Below are positions 11,757-24,080 of a DNA stretch of 64,000 nucleotides, in pieces. Both the position numbers and the translations under genes were made by a program. The stretch is from Sinotaia quadrata (Eukaryota; Mollusca; Gastropoda; Architaenioglossa; Viviparidae). Where the stretch lies: NCBI GenBank assembly GCA_028829895.1, contig CM054177.1, positions 31,583,064 to 31,647,063 of the forward strand, in the 5' to 3' direction. Position 1 is the first letter of the stretch, and the number at the start of each line of letters is the position of its first letter. The notes beneath the pieces are model-generated. The model had not been told where the DNA came from, searched no databases, and was given only the letters and a program-made list of their open reading frames with translations.

Positions 11757-12505
11757 GCAGTTTGAGCTTCCAGTATTTTCGTTGTCAAAATCTAAACAGA
11801 TTGTTAATTTTAAACACCTGCAGAACATTTGAAATGCATTGATCTAAGCTACAAACAATATGAAGTATTTATTTCTATAAATAGTCTTGTTTCACAGCAA
11901 ATTTCTGAAGTAACAAAAATCGCATTAAGAAAACTTTTAATGTGGGTAAAATAACAGTAATTAAATCAGCAAGTATCACAATACGAGTATAATTTTAATT
12001 ATAAAGTATAATTTTAATTATAAAACAGTCACATTGAATGTGTTGTTTTATTTTCATCTCGGAAAGTCGTCATCCCGTATCAAAAAGTATATGAAATAAT
12101 ATTAACACATTCCTTTTAAAAGTATCTCGACTTTTTCATCAGAGAAAGTTTAGATGTCTGATTTCCAGCTATACTTTTATTTTAGATTTCTTTGTTCATA
12201 GAAACTCACTCGTTCATTCTTTCAAGTAAAACATCTGGTACAACAAACTCTGGAATTACATTTTAGATTGGGGTCACTATGTTAAAGTTATAACAAATAT
12301 CAGGATATAATTTATCAATTTAAGAATTTTCCAGAATGTATAATGCTCGCCCAAATACAATACTATTTTAATTTTTTTCTTTCTTTAAAATTTAACATAA
12401 TATTCAATAATGATATTATTATCATCTTTTTCCCTTACAAACAATTACAGTGGAAACATCATACAAATTGTTTAACATAAATATCAGGGCCGGGACAAGG
12501 GTTTC
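11757..12505. other. AT-rich unique sequence, no gene seen
   Basis: TATAATTTTAATTATAAA is duplicated near 11,990-12,025. No other structure was found. Confidence 0.4.
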
Positions 12506-12510
12506 ATGCA

Positions 12511-12765
12511 CCTACGAGAGACTTACAATGTGCGCCCTACGCGAGACTTACAATGTGCGCCCTATGAGAGACTTACAATGTGCGCCCTACGCGAGACTTA
12601 CAATGTGCGCCCTATGAGAGACTTACAATGTGCGCCCTACGCGAGACTTACAATGTGCGCCCTACGCGAGACTTACAATGTGCGCCCTACGAGAGACTTA
12701 CAATGTGCGCCCTACGCGAGACTTACAATGTGCGCCCTACGCGAGACTTACAATGTGTGCCCTAG
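12511..12765. repeat. Minisatellite, 25-bp unit, about 10 copies
   Basis: GAGACTTACAATGTGCGCCC recurs every 25 bp, with CTACGC, CTACGA and CTATGA variants. The unit has no stop in any plus frame, so long repetitive frames (up to 193 codons from 12,506) are created without being a gene. Confidence 0.95.
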
Positions 12766-13486
12766 TAGTACTCTGTACCATCACCCTGCCTACCAACAAG
12801 TTCACGCATTCCCACCAAATCATCTATCTATCCATTCGTCTATATTATTTATCTGCTTATTGTATATTATTATTAGTTTATTTAATTTAAATAATTCTAT
12901 TTTAAACATTACACAAAAAATATACATTTTGTTGGAACGTGCCCCTATGACCTTTGCGCCTTACACGATCACCTACGTTCGCCTAATGGACGGGCCGACA
13001 AATGTTTTAGCTAGTCTGACACTAATATTCATCGATAAAAATGTTTTTTACTTGTTTAACAACTTTTCTCTGGTAACAAATATTTGACTTGACAAGTTTC
13101 TTGAGAAACACCAAAGATCAGTCTTCAGTTGGAACAGACGTCACGGGAGAGTAAATCTCTTTCGTTTTTGTTGTTGTTGCTAGTCTTTCTTTTGTATGAA
13201 GTTCTAGCAACTTTCTCACAAACTTTCACAAATGTATGGACATTTAACATGAACATTTGTTTAGTATCATCAGTTACGACATTTGCCTTGTTTCTCTAAC
13301 AGTGTATAATTCTGGACATGTATTTTCTTTACAGCTTCAGAGTTTTATTTGTGTAATCTGCTTGCTGGACATTTATTTATTTTTGTTAAGTTTCTTATTT
13401 CATCTCTCAAATAATAGTTTATTAAACTGCATTAAAATGTTGTGTCACGTGCTTTGTGTGCATCTTGTTTCTTTATTGATTTCGTG
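12766..13486. other. Unique sequence, no gene seen
   Basis: A GC-richer patch near 12,935-13,010 (CCTTTGCGCCTTACACG, GGACGGGCCGAC) echoes the sequence just before the 25-bp array. The two may be outer parts of one unrecognised element. Confidence 0.35.
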
Positions 13487-13853
13487 CTTTTTTTTCCCTC
13501 TCAATTTTTCTAGGTTTGGTGTGGTCGGCTTTTTTCCCTCTCAATTTTTCCAGGTTTGGTGTGGTCGGCTTTTTTCTCCCTCTCAATTTTTCCAGGTTTG
13601 GTGTGGTCGGCTTTTTTTTCCCTCTCAATTTTTCTAGGTTTGGTGTGGTCGGTTTTTTTCCCTCTCAATTTTTCCAGGTTTGGTGTGGTCGGCTTTTTTC
13701 CCTCTCAATTTTTCTAGGTTTGGTGTGGTCGGCTTTTTTCCCTCTCAATTTTTCCAGGTTTGGTGTGATCGGCTTTTTTCCCTCTCAATTTTTCTAGGTT
13801 TGGTGTGGTCGGCTTTTTTCCCTCTCAATTTTTCTAGGTTTGGTGTGGTCGGC
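13487..13853. repeat. Minisatellite, about 40-bp unit, about 9 copies
   Basis: TTTCCCTCTCAATTTTTC and AGGTTTGGTGTGGTCGGC alternate. The T-run length varies by unit, which shifts the reading frame between copies and argues against coding. Confidence 0.95.
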
Positions 13854-14039
13854 TTTCACTTCTCTGTTTGATTGAACATTCCTTTTTCGTTTTGCAATCG
13901 AGAAAAGGACGTATTGTTTATTGGGAATGGTTCGATTTTGAAGAGTTGAATAATATATAGTGATTTATTGCCAATTTAGGACTGGGTTGCCAGCTGTTAT
14001 TTTCCAAGTTCCTCTTTTATTTATTAGCAAAACATGCAG

Positions 14040-14285
14040 TTTTCATGCAAAGGTTCAAGAGGAACAACAGCAGGAGGCGTTTCGATCTCTTAGGGGGCAC
14101 CACCCCCTCTGTACGACCGCTCGCTAGTTGTTCCCGCGCCACGTGCTGAATGCCCTAGTAACATTTCCCTGGCTGAGGGAGACAACCCGAGTTGTCGCGT
14201 CTCATCGGAGCTTTGACAGGAACGCTGTTGGTGGCAATTTGCATGCGTGAAACCCGACACAAGTGACTTGGCACGAGGACGAGCC
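14040..14285. other. GC-rich island of unknown nature
   Basis: About 245 bp of clearly higher GC content sits in AT-rich DNA and directly abuts the 67-bp array. It holds an ATTTGCAT octamer (14,234-14,241), CACGTG (14,140-14,145) and a 65-codon minus-strand frame (14,090-14,287) with no recognisable domain. It could be a SINE body, a promoter fragment or a diverged exon. I cannot choose between them. Confidence 0.3.
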
Positions 14286-15312
14286 ATTCCACTAATTTAG
14301 TTCATTTTTAATTCTTATATTATTATCTGTTTGTTGTGTATAGGAGTGAGCCATTCCACTAATTTAGTTCATTTTTAATTCTTATATTATTATCTGTTTG
14401 TCGTGTATAGGAGTGAGCCATTCCACTAATTTAGTTCATTTTTAATTCTTATATTATTATCTGTTTGTTGTGTATAGGAGTGAGCCATTCCACTAATTTA
14501 GTTCATTTTTAATTCTTATATTATTATCTGTTTGTCGTGTATAGGAGTGAGCCATTCCACTAATTTAGTTCATTTTTAATTCTTATATTATTATCTGTTT
14601 GTTGTGTATAGGAGTGAGCCATTCCACTAATTTTGTTCATTTTTAATTCTTATATTATTATCTGTTTGTTGTGTATAGGAGTGAGCCATTCCACTAATTT
14701 AGTTCATTTTTAATTCTTATATTATTATCTGTTTGTTGTGTATAGGAGTGAGCCATTCCACTAATTTAGTTCATTTTTAATTCTTATATTATTATCTGTT
14801 TGTTGTGTATAGGAGTGAGCCATTCCACTAAATTAATTCTTATATTATTATCTGTTGTGTACAGGGGTGACCATTCCACTAATTTAACTCAGTGTTAGTT
14901 CTTGTATTATTATCTGTTGTGTACAGAGCAATCCCACTATTTTAGTTTATTTTTAGTTTGTATTATTATCTGTTTGTTATGTACAGGGACCATCCATTCC
15001 ACTAATTTAGCTCATATTTAGTTCTTGTATTATTATCTGTTTGTTATGTACAGGGACCATCCATTCCACTAATTTAGCTCAAATTTAGTTCTTGTATTAT
15101 TATCTGTTTGTTATGTACAGGACCATCCATTCCACTAATTTAGCTCATATTTAGTTCTTGATTTATTATCTGTTTGTTATGTACAGGACCATCCATTCCA
15201 CTAAATTAGCTCATATTTAGTTCTTGATTTATTATCTGTTTGTTATGTACAGGGACCATCCATTCCACTAATTGAGCTCATACTTAGTTCTTGATTTATT
15301 ATCTGTTTGTGT
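14281..15312. repeat. Minisatellite, 67-bp unit, about 15 copies, young left half and eroded right half
   Basis: Units share GAGCCATTCCACTAATTTAG and TATTATTATCTGTTTG. From 14,281 to about 14,830 they are nearly identical, and GTTGTGT and GTCGTGT variants alternate at first. From there to 15,312 units are diverged (ACCATCCATTCCACTAA, TTATGTACAGG) and vary in length. The left side has been homogenised more recently. Confidence 0.95.
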
Positions 15313-15384
15313 CCGGGATGGAGAGGGGAGGGGAAGCAGATATTCTTGTTTTGGGGGCGTCAAATACGTTCATTTGTCAACAAA

Positions 15385-16020
15385 TTTTATTTGTTTCAGT
15401 GTGAGTGTGTGAACCACTTTTATTTGTTTTAGTGTGTGAACCAATTTATTTGTTTTAGCGTGTTAACACTTTTATTTGTTTTAGTGTGTGAAAGACTTTT
15501 ATTTGTTTTAGTGTGTGAACCATTTTATTTGTTTTAGCGTGTGAACACTTTTATTTGTTTTAGTGTGTGAAAGACTTTTTTCGTTTTAGCGTGTGAACCA
15601 CTTTTATTTGTTATAGTGTGAGTGTATGAATCACTTTTATTTGTTTTAGTGTGTGAACCACTTTCATTTGTTTCAGTGTAAGTGTGCGAATCACTTCGAT
15701 TTGTTTTAGTGAGAGTATGTGAACCACTTTTATTTGGATAATGTAAAATTGTCATTTACGTTTATTTAATTTAAGGTAAATTTGTCACCACTTTTATTTG
15801 TGTTAGGATGAGTTTGTTAAACCACCTTTATTCGATTTAAGCTGAGGTCGTCACCACCTGTATTTGATTTAGTGTGAGTGTGTGAGCCACTTTTTTGTGT
15901 TAGGGTGAGTTTGTTAATCACTTTTTTGGTGTTAGGGTGAGTTTGTCAACCACTTTTATTTATTTTAGAATTAGTTTGTCAACCACTTTTATTTATTTTA
16001 GAGTGAGTTTGTCAACCATT
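15385..16020. repeat. Minisatellite, about 27-bp unit, about 23 copies, diverging to the right
   Basis: CTTTTATTTGTTTTAGTGTG recurs about every 27-30 bp. In reverse orientation the unit (ACTCACTCTAAAATAAATAA) resembles the 3' part of the dispersed family that begins at 16,020 (compare GCTCATTAAATATAATAAAG in copy B). The array may therefore be an expansion of copy A's own tail. Confidence 0.9.
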
Positions 16021-16222
16021 ACTCCAACACAAGGTTTTAATATATGTTCAAGAAGGTTAAAAAATTTAACAATAAATTTATTAAATCAGCAATCAAATAT
16101 ACGACATATGAATATAATCAAAAGAGTGTTGACATTTATCTCACTGCACAACAAGGTTTGATTAATGCTAGACAATTGTTCAGTTTATTTATCCTAGCAT
16201 AGACATCAGCCATCAAATTAAC

Positions 16223-16225
16223 GTG

Positions 16226-16281
<56 letters not shown>
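16223..16281. repeat. TA then GA dinucleotide microsatellite
   Basis: (TA)n runs directly into (GA)n inside dispersed copy A. Confidence 0.95.
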
Positions 16282-16284
<3 letters not shown>

Positions 16285-16406
16285 GTCGCCAGCAAGTGTT
16301 CACAATCACGCGGTTTGCAACTAGTCACTGTCTCTCTTATTTCGACAATGTTGTCCCTGCTATGCACATTACACATCTGTTTCAGAATCTTCAATGCACT
16401 CACAAA

Positions 16407-16755
16407 GCACGTGCAGAGAATCCTCCAGAACTTAACAGGCACTATCAAAGCACATGCGGAGAATCCTCAAGAACTTCACAGGCACTATCAAAGCACGTGT
16501 GGAGAATCCTCAAGAACTTCACAGGCACTATCAAAGCACGTGTGGAGAATCCTCAAGAACTTCACAGGCACTATCAAAGCACGTGTGGAGAATCCTCAAG
16601 AACTTCACAGGCACTATCAAAGCACGTGTGGAGAATCCTCAAGAACTTCACAGGCACTATCAAAGCACGTGTGGAGAATCCTCAAGAACTTCACAGGCAC
16701 TATCAAAGCACGTGTGGAGAATCCTCAAGAACTTCACAGGCACTATCAAAGCACA
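16407..16755. repeat. Minisatellite, 43-bp unit, about 8 copies, inside dispersed copy A
   Basis: AGAATCCTCAAGAACTTCAC and GGCACTATCAAAGCACGTG repeat every 43 bp. On the minus strand the unit (TGCTTTGATAG ... TTCTTGAGGATT) matches a segment that is single-copy in copy D at about 30,900-30,955 (TGCTTGATAG ... TTCTAGAGAAT). It arose after the copies separated. Confidence 0.93.
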
Positions 16756-17086
16756 CCATGCAGAGTTTTCTTGATTCTTTGTGTGCACTACTCAAGCACA
16801 CTATGAGGAATATTTAAAATAATCATCATAAATTCTCTAGACCAACCCAAGCCTCAGTTTTCGCCGTATTGGCTCTCAAACAGAATCCACAGGAACCAAC
16901 TTACAGCAACACGTTACTGATAAGTTCAATGACAACATTGGATACACTCCCCATTGTGATCCAAGAGAGTTTGAAGCAGATCAAAAGCATCAAAAATGAA
17001 AAGGGCGCGCTCCTTTCTGCAAAAGTCAAATTAATGCAGCACTAAATTTCAGGCATATTTCTTCTCTTAACTCCTTTCTTTCTTTA

Positions 17087-17088
<2 letters not shown>

Positions 17089-17149
<61 letters not shown>
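17089..17149. repeat. (TC)n microsatellite inside dispersed copy A
   Basis: About 30 TC units. The matching place in copy C reads GAGGGAGTGTG on the other strand with no array, so this is a private expansion. Confidence 0.95.
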
Positions 17150-17152
<3 letters not shown>

Positions 17153-17399
17153 TTATAAATCCTTCAGCAATACTCATTAGCTGATACTCATAGAGCGTAA
17201 GAAATATGACGTCAATCAAAACTCACAAGTACAATGTACAACGTAATCAAATTAGTGAACATAAAAATAATGGTTCAATTACATAAAGCATTCTCCTGTT
17301 CAAAGCATAGATCAACAGCAAACATGTACGAAATATTTCTCAGTCCATTCTTTCTTTATTGGTCAGTAAAATTACCATAAGCTAATGATTGCCTTTATG

Positions 17400-17668
17400 A
17401 CCAGACTTGAGTTATGTCAAAATCAAAGGGATTAGAATATAAGACTTTCTTCAACAAAATAACTTTATGACCGGACTTGAGTTATGTCATAATCAAAGGG
17501 ATTAGAATATAAGACTTTCTTCAACAAAATAACTTTCGGTTTATCCCCATTGGATTAATTTCTTATGAGTAGGTATGAGACTATTAGTCAGAAAACTACT
17601 CATCCACTTGGATTAATTTCTTATGAGTAGATATGAGACTATTAGTCAGAAAACTACTCATCCACTTG
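17400..17668. repeat. Two adjacent duplications (about 70 bp x2, then about 62 bp x2) inside copy A
   Basis: First pair: ACTTGAGTTATGTCA and AGACTTTCTTCAACAAAATA. Second pair: GGATTAATTTCTTATGAGTA and AGAAAACTACTCATCCACTT. Each segment is single-copy in copy C (24,480-24,600). Confidence 0.93.
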
Positions 17669-17787
17669 GAACTGGTTAGGATTGAACTTAAAAATATCAG
17701 CATAAGCAGTGCCTAAGGTCGGGTCATTTGATATTTAACAATTTATATAACAATAGAAATAGGGATAGGCAAATTTACTCCACCACA

Positions 17788-18010
17788 CCATGTATCTATT
17801 TATCTATCTGTCTGTATATGTATATATCTATCTGTCCGTCTATCTATCTATCTATCTATCTATCTATATGTCTGTCTGTCTGCCTGCCTGCCTTTCTATC
17901 TATATATCTGTCGGTCTGTCAGTCTATCTATCTATCTATCTATCTATCTGCCTGTATCTATCTTTCTGTCTGCCTCTATATCTATCTATCTATCTATATG
18001 TCTATCTTTC
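17788..18010. repeat. TCTA/TCTG tetranucleotide microsatellite
   Basis: A mixed (TCTA)n, (TCTG)n and (TGCC)n tract borders the 5' end of dispersed copy A. Apparent protein frames rich in YLSI or LSIY are only the translation of the tract. Confidence 0.95.
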
Positions 18011-18410
18011 TGTTATTTCACGCGCTACAATAATATTTTTTCTCGTTAACAAAAGCACTCTTTAATTAGAATTTACAACCCTCATTTCTGTTTGTTTTGA
18101 TTTTGAAGAACACCTTGGGAATCTAATCTTCCAGGAAGTACGAAAGGGAGATAAGTTACGACCAAGATTTGGTCGATAAATTAGGCTTTTTTCTCTCAGT
18201 GTTTCTTAGCGGCTTAAAGTGTGTTCTGATACGAGCATCAGGGATCCTGTTTCGACGTGACTTATAAGGTAAAGTGACGACATACTTTTGTGTTCCGCGT
18301 CATGAGGCATTGCTAAGCGTAAGTGAAGAACTAAACTCCTTGTCTATGAAACCTCAAGGAATTCAGTTCTGACCTGCAAGTCACGTGTTCCTTTACTCAC
18401 TACTTTCAGT
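18011..18410. other. Unique sequence, no gene seen
   Basis: Somewhat GC-richer than average. No domain-like frame or RNA gene was recognised. Confidence 0.4.
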
Positions 18411-18662
<252 letters not shown>

Positions 18663-18782
18663 GTGTGACGTGCACCCATTTGCTACTGGTTAAGATTATT
18701 ATTATTAAGCATCCATAACTAATTACAAGTGATGGAGAAATCTTAATTTACATTTATTAATAATTCTCCAAGGAGACAACAC

Positions 18783-18897
18783 CACTTATCTCTCACTTAG
18801 TGGATTGTCTTCTCTTTTACACAATAATAAGCCAGATGTTTATCTCTCACTTAGTGGATTAGTCTTCTCCTTTACACAATAATAAGCCAGATGTTTT
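18783..18897. repeat. Tandem duplication, about 58 bp x2, inside copy B
   Basis: TTATCTCTCACTTAGTGGAT and ACAATAATAAGCCAGATGTT occur twice. The segment is single-copy in copy D near 31,480-31,560. Confidence 0.9.
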
Positions 18898-19237
18898 ACT
18901 CACATAAAATATTTTCATAGCGAAAGCTTCTTACTAAAGGAGTAATAAAAATCCACCTTTATTATATTTAATGAGCACCCTCCCATCCACTATTACTCCA
19001 ACATATCGTTTAATAATATATGCAAGAAGTTTAATAAAATTAACAATAAATGTATAAAATCAACAATCAATATACATATATACAAATCGAACAAGAAAGT
19101 TATTTGACATCAATATTCCATGACACCACGTTCAAGTAATTCCAATATTTATTTGGTCTTTATTCTAACACACGTTTCAGCAGCCAGATTAGTATCAAAA
19201 ATAAATCACAAGACTATTCTCATCATAGAAAAAATGG

Positions 19238-19535
19238 GGTTATATGTTGATATGATAATAGTTTGTACACAACCTGTTCAATGAAAGCCACAACAGCCCT
19301 CGCATTTTTGTAACAATGTCATAAGTTTATTGTTCATATCAATCTTCCATTTGCTCTGCTAAGCTGATATGATAATAGTTTGTACACAACCTGTTCAAGT
19401 CATAAGTTTATTGTTCATATCACTCTTCCATTTGCTCTGCTAAGCTGATATGATAATAGTTTGTACACAACCTGTTCAATGTCATAAGTTTATTGTTCAC
19501 AATAGAATAGTCAATCTTCCATTTGCTCTGCTAAG
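19238..19535. repeat. Minisatellite, about 82-100-bp unit, 3 copies, inside copy B
   Basis: TGATATGATAATAGTTTGTA, CACAACCTGTTCAA and CATAAGTTTATTGTTCA recur three times. The matching segment of copy D (about 30,975-31,100) is single-copy. Confidence 0.92.
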
Positions 19536-19578
19536 CACATTGTAGAATGTTCCAAAACCGTAGATTCCTCAAGACTAA

Positions 19579-19867
19579 TCTAGGTACACGTTAGCCCGTT
19601 TAACTTCTCGAATAGGCAATCACAGTAACGAACTTCTATGTACACGTTAGCCCGTTTAACTTCTCGAATAGGCAATCACAGTAACGAACTTCTAGCACAC
19701 ACGTTTGCCCGTTTAACTTCTCAAGTAGGCAAATCACAGTAACGAACTTCTAGGTACACGTTTGCCCGTTTAACTTCTCAAGTAGGCAAATCACAGTAAC
19801 GAACTTCTAGGTACACGTTTGCCCGTTTAACTTCACAAGTAGGCAAATCACAGTAACGAACTTCTAG
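19579..19867. repeat. Minisatellite, about 56-bp unit, 5 copies, inside copy B
   Basis: GCCCGTTTAACTTCTC and ATCACAGTAACGAACTTCTA recur. The first two units read GAATAGGCAA and the last three AAGTAGGCAAA, so two sub-lineages sit in order along the array. Confidence 0.94.
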
Positions 19868-20350
19868 CACTCCTTTTGCTAGAAAGTTCCACAGTGGAGT
19901 CGGACACACTTACTGACACGCACAAACAGGGTGCAGTGAATAAACACGACTACCGCACTCTAAGATAGAAACTTCTTGAATTCACCACAAGCATACAAGA
20001 AGAAAAAATGAGAAAGAAAAGGCTTGCTCCTTTCTGAAACATCATATTAGAGAGCAACGCTAAGTTCTAAGTTTAATTATCTCTAAATTCTCCATTCTTT
20101 CTTACAATCATTCTCAACTTACAATTCATGCAGCAGTATTTATGAGCCTGATACACCATGCAACATTATAAATACAACATAATCAATTATGAACGCATTT
20201 CTGCTAGAAGCAATGTCACGTGTTTAACATATTACATACACGTATCATAATTCACAACTATAGAAATAATAGTCTTTTGACATAATACATCTTTACATTA
20301 AATTACAAATATAAACATTAATTGCAAACAAAAAGCAAGATAGAGACAGG

Positions 20351-20670
20351 AAGAAAGAATGACGTCAGTAACTTATGGCGGAGGGCAATAACAATGCGGT
20401 GAAAACAACGAATTCCCTTATAATTTGCCGATAAATTTATAAAATATTTGTATACAACTTCTTGTGTAACACTTCGTGACGTAGGTACACCAAAACGTGT
20501 CTTAGTTCAACACTGATGTACCTGATACAATTGTAGATTTGCACACGATGAATTTGCCAATAAACTTTAATTGAAAGCAGAATTAACTTGAGAGCAGAAT
20601 CTTTTACTCTTCATGAAGTACGCTTTGTACATAATAATTGTTTATGACGTATTTTAGCAAAGCAGACATT
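20351..20670. other. Unique sequence, no gene seen
   Basis: AT-rich, with short words shared with the end of copy B. No coding signal. Confidence 0.4.
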
Positions 20671-20866
20671 AGCGTCTCATTTCGGTCGTCATGTCTGTTT
20701 CAATAAAATAGCGTCTCATTTCGGTCGTCATGTCTGTTTCAGTAAAATAGCGTCTCATTTCGGTCGTCATGTCTGTTTCAGTAAAATAGCGTCTCATTTC
20801 GGTCGTCATGTCTGTTTCAGTAAAATAGCGTCTCATTTCGGTCGTCATGTCTTTCAATAAAGATAA
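20671..20866. repeat. Minisatellite, 39-bp unit, 5 copies
   Basis: GCGTCTCATTTCGGTCGTCA and TGTCTGTTTCAGTAAAATA repeat. The 39-bp period is a multiple of three, so a false minus-strand frame runs through. Confidence 0.95.
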
Positions 20867-21091
20867 CTCCATAGACAGATCCAAGCGCTTCTGTACATTC
20901 ATTTGCTTTCCGTCTAAAGGTCACTTCACAAGATCTCTGGCTTCCAAAAATATTGGAATCTGTCAGTATTATATTGTGACAAGATAAAATGTATTCAGTC
21001 AAATAACAGTTTGATTCTGTGATTGAGAAACCATAAGTTCTGGTTCATTTCCCCCTTCCCCCGAATCCTATCAAATATATCACTAATCCAC

Positions 21092-21315
21092 TTCTCATTC
21101 GTCATTAAATCCAGATTAACAGATTTTAGATTTGTCTGAACTCAAAACCTCTATAGAATCTAATACTGTTAGATTTCTCATTCGTCATTAAATCCAGATT
21201 AATAGATTTTAGATTTGTCTGAACTCAAAACCTCTATAGAATCTAATACTGTTAGATTTCTCATTCGTCATTAAATCCAGATTAATAGTTCTTAGATTTG
21301 TTTGCATGCAAAACC
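21092..21315. repeat. Minisatellite, about 82-bp unit, about 2.7 copies
   Basis: TCTCATTCGTCATTAAATCC and CCTCTATAGAATCTAATACT recur. It runs straight into the next array. Confidence 0.92.
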
Positions 21316-21795
21316 TTTTAGATGATAGAATTTAACACGCGATATTTACCGTAAAACCTTTAACTAAAAAGAAATGATAGAATTTAACATGTTGTATTTA
21401 CCGTAAAACGTTTAATTAAAAAGAAATGATAGAATTTAACATGTTGTATTTACCGTAAAACCTTTAACTAAAAATAAAATGATAGAATTTAACATGTTGT
21501 ATTTACCGTAAAACCTTTAACTAAAAGTAAAATGATAGAATTTAACATGTTGTATTTACCGTAAAACGTTTAATTAAAAAGAAATGATAGAATTTAACAT
21601 GTTGTATTTACCGTAAAAACTTTAACTAAAAATAAAATGATAGAATTTAACATGTTGTATTTACCGTAAAACCTTTAATGATAGAATTTAACATGTTGTA
21701 TTTACGGAAAACCTTTAACTAAAAATAAAATGATAGAATTTAACATGTTGTATTTACCGTAAAACCTTTAATGATAGAATTTAACATGTTGTAAA
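21316..21795. repeat. Minisatellite, 52-54-bp unit with 40-bp short forms, about 10 copies
   Basis: ATGATAGAATTTAACATGTT and GTATTTACCGTAAAAC recur. Some units lack the AACTAAAAATAAA tail, giving about 40-bp short forms, and these have themselves been copied. Confidence 0.95.
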
Positions 21796-21924
21796 ACAAC
21801 TAAATGTTTAGCAAAATAAATAATGTTTCAGATCGGACAAGGAAAAAAAGTGTAAAGAATCTAATACTCTTAACAGAATATGATACTCTACGTTGAACTT
21901 GAACATACTTCTTAATTCTTTATT

Positions 21925-22255
21925 CACATCTAAAGAAATCACAATCCTCAAGTGTTTTCACATCTAAAGAAATCACAATCCTCAAGTGTTTTCACATCTA
22001 AAGAAATCACAATCCTCAAGTGTTTTCACATCTAAAGAAATCACAATCCTCAAGTGTTTTCACATCTAAAGAAATCACAATCCTCAAGTGTTTTCACATC
22101 TAAAGAAATCACAATCCTCAAGTGTTTTCACATCTAAAGAAATCACAATCCTCAAGTGTTTTCACATCTAAAGAAATCACAATCCTCAAGTGTTTTCACA
22201 TCTAAAGAAATCACAATCCTGAAATGTTTTCATTCACATCTAAAGAAATCACTAT
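21925..22255. repeat. Minisatellite, 34-bp unit, about 9.7 copies
   Basis: TCACATCTAAAGAAATCACA and ATCCTCAAGTGTTT repeat with almost no variation until the last copy. Confidence 0.96.
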
Positions 22256-22720
22256 TCTCACTTTTATTCCTACCTAATATCAGAATTCGTATTTTTGTTC
22301 ATTCACACGTAACATCAAAGTCTTCGTGCTCTTGTTCCTTGACAATAACATCATTATTATTATAACAACCACTAGTTTTGATCAGTCTACTTGAAAAGTC
22401 CCTTATGATGTGGATCGCATTCAAATTTGTTGGAGCGTGCCTATGAACTTGAGACAGAAAACTGGTCCAGATAACCAACTGACTTTACAACTTTGTGTGA
22501 CATTTTCATTCAGAACCTACAAAGAAACATCACTGGGTGCTTTTGGCTTATGAGTGCGTTTGTCTGTCTGTGTGTGGGGGGGGAGGGGAGGGAGTTGGAT
22601 AGCTGGGTGAAACTTAATAATACCGATATAGGTTCATTCAATTGCCTCTATCAAGACTTTAGTTATTTGTCAAGTAGAGTTACTGATATTGCATTAACTG
22701 GCAGACACATAACTGTTGGT
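22256..22720. other. Unique sequence, no gene supported
   Basis: An 80-codon plus frame (22,493-22,735) ends in the GATA array and has no recognised domain. Contains a short G-run (22,577-22,585). Confidence 0.4.
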
Positions 22721-23285
<565 letters not shown>

Positions 23286-23800
23286 CACGCCTCTAGTTTT
23301 AATTTCAAGTACAACATTAAAGTGTCTAGTACAACATTACACACTTCTAGTTTTAATTTCAAGTACAACAATAAAGTGTCTAGTACAACATTGCTTAACA
23401 CACCTCTAGTTTTAATTTCAAGTACAACAATAAAGTGTCTAGTACAACATTGCTTTATAATTTTAAATACATTCTTACTTTATAGGGTCGAGTAATGCAT
23501 AACGTTTTAATTTCCAATATAACAATATATTTTAGTTTGCAGTACAACATTATGTTTAGAGTCAATGACAGCAATAAAGAGCAGTTTCCACTTCAACAAT
23601 AAATTGCATTTTCCAGTTTAATAATAAGCTGAAGCATCCAATACAAAATAATTTTCAATTTCGCCTGCGACTATAAGTTGTATCTTTCAGTACAACAATA
23701 AGTTTAGTTTCCAGTACAAATTCCAGTAACTTCAAGTAAAATTGTACTTTCCAGTATAACGATAAATTGTGGTTTCCATAAGTTGTACTTTCCAGGGCAG
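23286..23800. repeat. Tandem repeat, about 56-60-bp unit, 3 good copies then a degenerate tail
   Basis: CTCTAGTTTTAATTTCAAGT and AAGTGTCTAGTACAACATT recur three times to about 23,455. Diverged AGTACAACAATAA-type words then continue to 23,800. Confidence 0.82.
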
Positions 23801-24002
23801 CTATTAACAAAATGTCAAACAACATTTAAGCACACCCAACAGCCAGCAGTTTTATTTTTTATTTTCCAACTCATCATTCGTTTTTCCGTGCTTTTATTTG
23901 CTTTCTTATTCTTTCATCTTATTTTCTCGTGTCCATTTCTTATTCTTCCGTTCTTTTCACTGTGGCAAAGTATGTTTTACTCTGTCAATGTATTCTTATC
24001 AT

Positions 24003-24080
24003 AGTGGGCAGCGTGTGATGTCTGGCCAGTACGACCGCCTATCGATTACTGATCACAAGGTGTGAGGCCGACGGTCACTG
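24003..24080 (+). mobile_element. Possible degenerate tRNA-like SINE fragment
   Basis: TGGCCAGTACGACCGCC, ATTACTGATCACAAGG and GTGTGAGGCCGACGG look like a worn tRNA-like head with a mutated B box. There is no clear A box or target duplication. Confidence 0.22.

Larger units (their letters stand above)
16015..17787 (-). mobile_element. Dispersed repeat family, copy A (minus orientation)
   Basis: This is one of at least five related non-coding copies in the window (others at 18,690, 24,283, 29,668 and 61,410). Read on the minus strand it starts GGTGGAGTAAATTTGCC next to a GATA-type microsatellite. It then passes AACTCAAGTC, AGAAATATTTCGTAC and ATGCCTGAAATTTAG, and reaches the conserved TTTAATAAATTTATTGTTAA near 16,060-16,085. 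There is no open frame, so it is non-autonomous. No terminal repeats or target duplication could be fixed. Class unknown. Confidence 0.8.
18690..20350 (-). mobile_element. Dispersed repeat family, copy B (minus orientation, 5' end missing)
   Basis: On the minus strand it matches copy D over most of its length: AGATGTATTATGT, TTGTAAGTTGAGA, TTTCAGAAAGGAGCAAGCC (shared with A) and TGTGAACAATAAACTTATGAC. It also shares CTCCTTTAGTAAGAAG and GGAGAATTATTAATAA at the 3' end. Sequence matching the first few hundred bases of copies C and E is absent, so it is 5'-truncated or too diverged. Non-coding. Confidence 0.78.

Noticed and set aside
12490..13015. A terminal-inverted-repeat transposon bounded by GGGCCGGGAC and GTCGGCCCGTCC-like ends
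   Set aside because: Only a few bases match at the two ends and no target duplication is visible.
12506..13087. 193-codon plus frame
   Set aside because: The first half is the 25-bp array and the rest is AT-rich, low-complexity sequence with no recognisable domain.
16296..16817. Overlapping 106-173-codon plus frames
   Set aside because: They are the 43-bp minisatellite read in several frames. The locus lies inside a non-coding dispersed repeat.
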